A stretch of DNA of 64,000 nt from contig CAYVFC010000001.1 in the NCBI GenBank assembly GCA_964450715.1, forward strand, positions 1 through 64,000, written 5' to 3'. Source of the stretch: CAYVFC01 sp964450715. GTDB lineage: Bacteria; Myxococcota_A; Polyangia; Polyangiales; JAFGIB01. Within the stretch, counting starts at the first letter, position 1. Each line of letters opens with the position of its first letter. Made by a program: the position numbers and the translations under genes. Positions 63,789-64,000 of this stretch are shown piece after piece. Under the pieces are notes generated by a model that made no database searches, had not been told where the DNA came from, and was given only the letters and a program-made list of their open reading frames with translations.

Positions 63789-64000
63789 ATGAAGTTCACC
63801 ATCGAGATGGCAGCCCGGCGCGCCGATTTCGAGCGCGTGATCCAGGTCTACTTTTCCGAGGCCTTCAACCAGGCCGTGATCCCGGAGGCCAACCTGCGAG
63901 ACCGGAACCTGCTGGAGGAGCGTATCCTCGACGACGGCAAGGAGTACCGCAAGGTCCGCTACGCCCCCCAGGTCGACCTGCCGGGGCCGCTCCGCAAGCT
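63789..64000 (+). CDS. start of an unrecognised gene, truncated by the window end
   Basis: ATG 63789 (AAGGAG upstream) opens a frame of 70 codons to the end: MKFTIEMAARRADFERVIQV, then YFSEAFNQAV, EERILDDGKEYRKVRYAPQV. It begins like a START/SRPBCC-type (DUF2505-like) protein, but this rests on a short segment. Confidence 0.7.
   Translation, partial: MKFTIEMAARRADFERVIQVYFSEAFNQAVIPEANLRDRNLLEERILDDGKEYRKVRYAPQVDLPGPLRK

Overview
The window reads as a chromosomal segment of a high-GC, Gram-negative, deltaproteobacterial (Myxococcota-like) organism. The evidence is PknB-type Ser/Thr kinases with C-terminal membrane anchors, many lipoproteins with Cys-rich or Asp/Ala/Gly-rich stretches, an LolA/Pal/CpoB envelope set, and a housekeeping core of high-GC genes. 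No rRNA, tRNA, phage, insertion-sequence transposase or CRISPR array was recognised. One block (about 39.4-49.2 kb) is much poorer in GC than the rest: a 60-base sample at 45061 is 45% GC, against 75% at 16381.

Layout. 0-5.6 kb (minus): translation and replication operon prs-rplY-pth-rpsF-rpsR-rplI-dnaB; rpsF carries a long repeat-derived tail and dnaB has an in-frame stop in its leader. 5.8-7.6 kb (plus): two unusual receiver/HTH regulators. 7.6-11.7 kb (minus): cinA-recA and a FetAB-like ABC exporter. 11.9-19.1 kb (plus): a lipoprotein, a large three-way-junction palindrome, an active/inactive M16 peptidase pair, glmS and a GT4 glycosyltransferase. 19.1-23.2 kb: lolA, a zinc-ribbon polytopic protein and a CAP-domain protein. 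23.4-28.4 kb (plus): a strong promoter with repeated operator half-sites, a B12-type radical SAM enzyme, a TetR regulator, a haloalkane-dehalogenase-like hydrolase and a DsbD-like reductase. 28.5-30.1 kb (minus): pal-cpoB. 30.2-36.8 kb: an aminotransferase, then ACP, a membrane protein, a ketosynthase, a degenerate (chain-length-factor-like) ketosynthase and an alpha-oxoamine synthase, then recQ.

38.8-49.2 kb: an array of direct and inverted repeats followed by a low-GC island of eight tightly packed plus-strand genes: a GT-C-like membrane glycosyltransferase, three radical SAM enzymes, two GT2 glycosyltransferases, an extended SDR and a methyltransferase. This looks like a horizontally acquired pathway for an unusual lipid-linked glycan or modified lipid, and is the best candidate for an undescribed system.

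49.3-64 kb: purB-purC-hydrolase, a Nudix hydrolase, and then a signalling/envelope cluster (coiled-coil membrane protein, a pseudokinase, a TPR membrane protein, three exported coiled-coil or lipoproteins, and an intact PknB kinase). The window ends with an MFS transporter, a TauE/SafE permease and the first 212 bases of an unrecognised plus-strand gene. Several dispersed palindromic repeats recur between genes.
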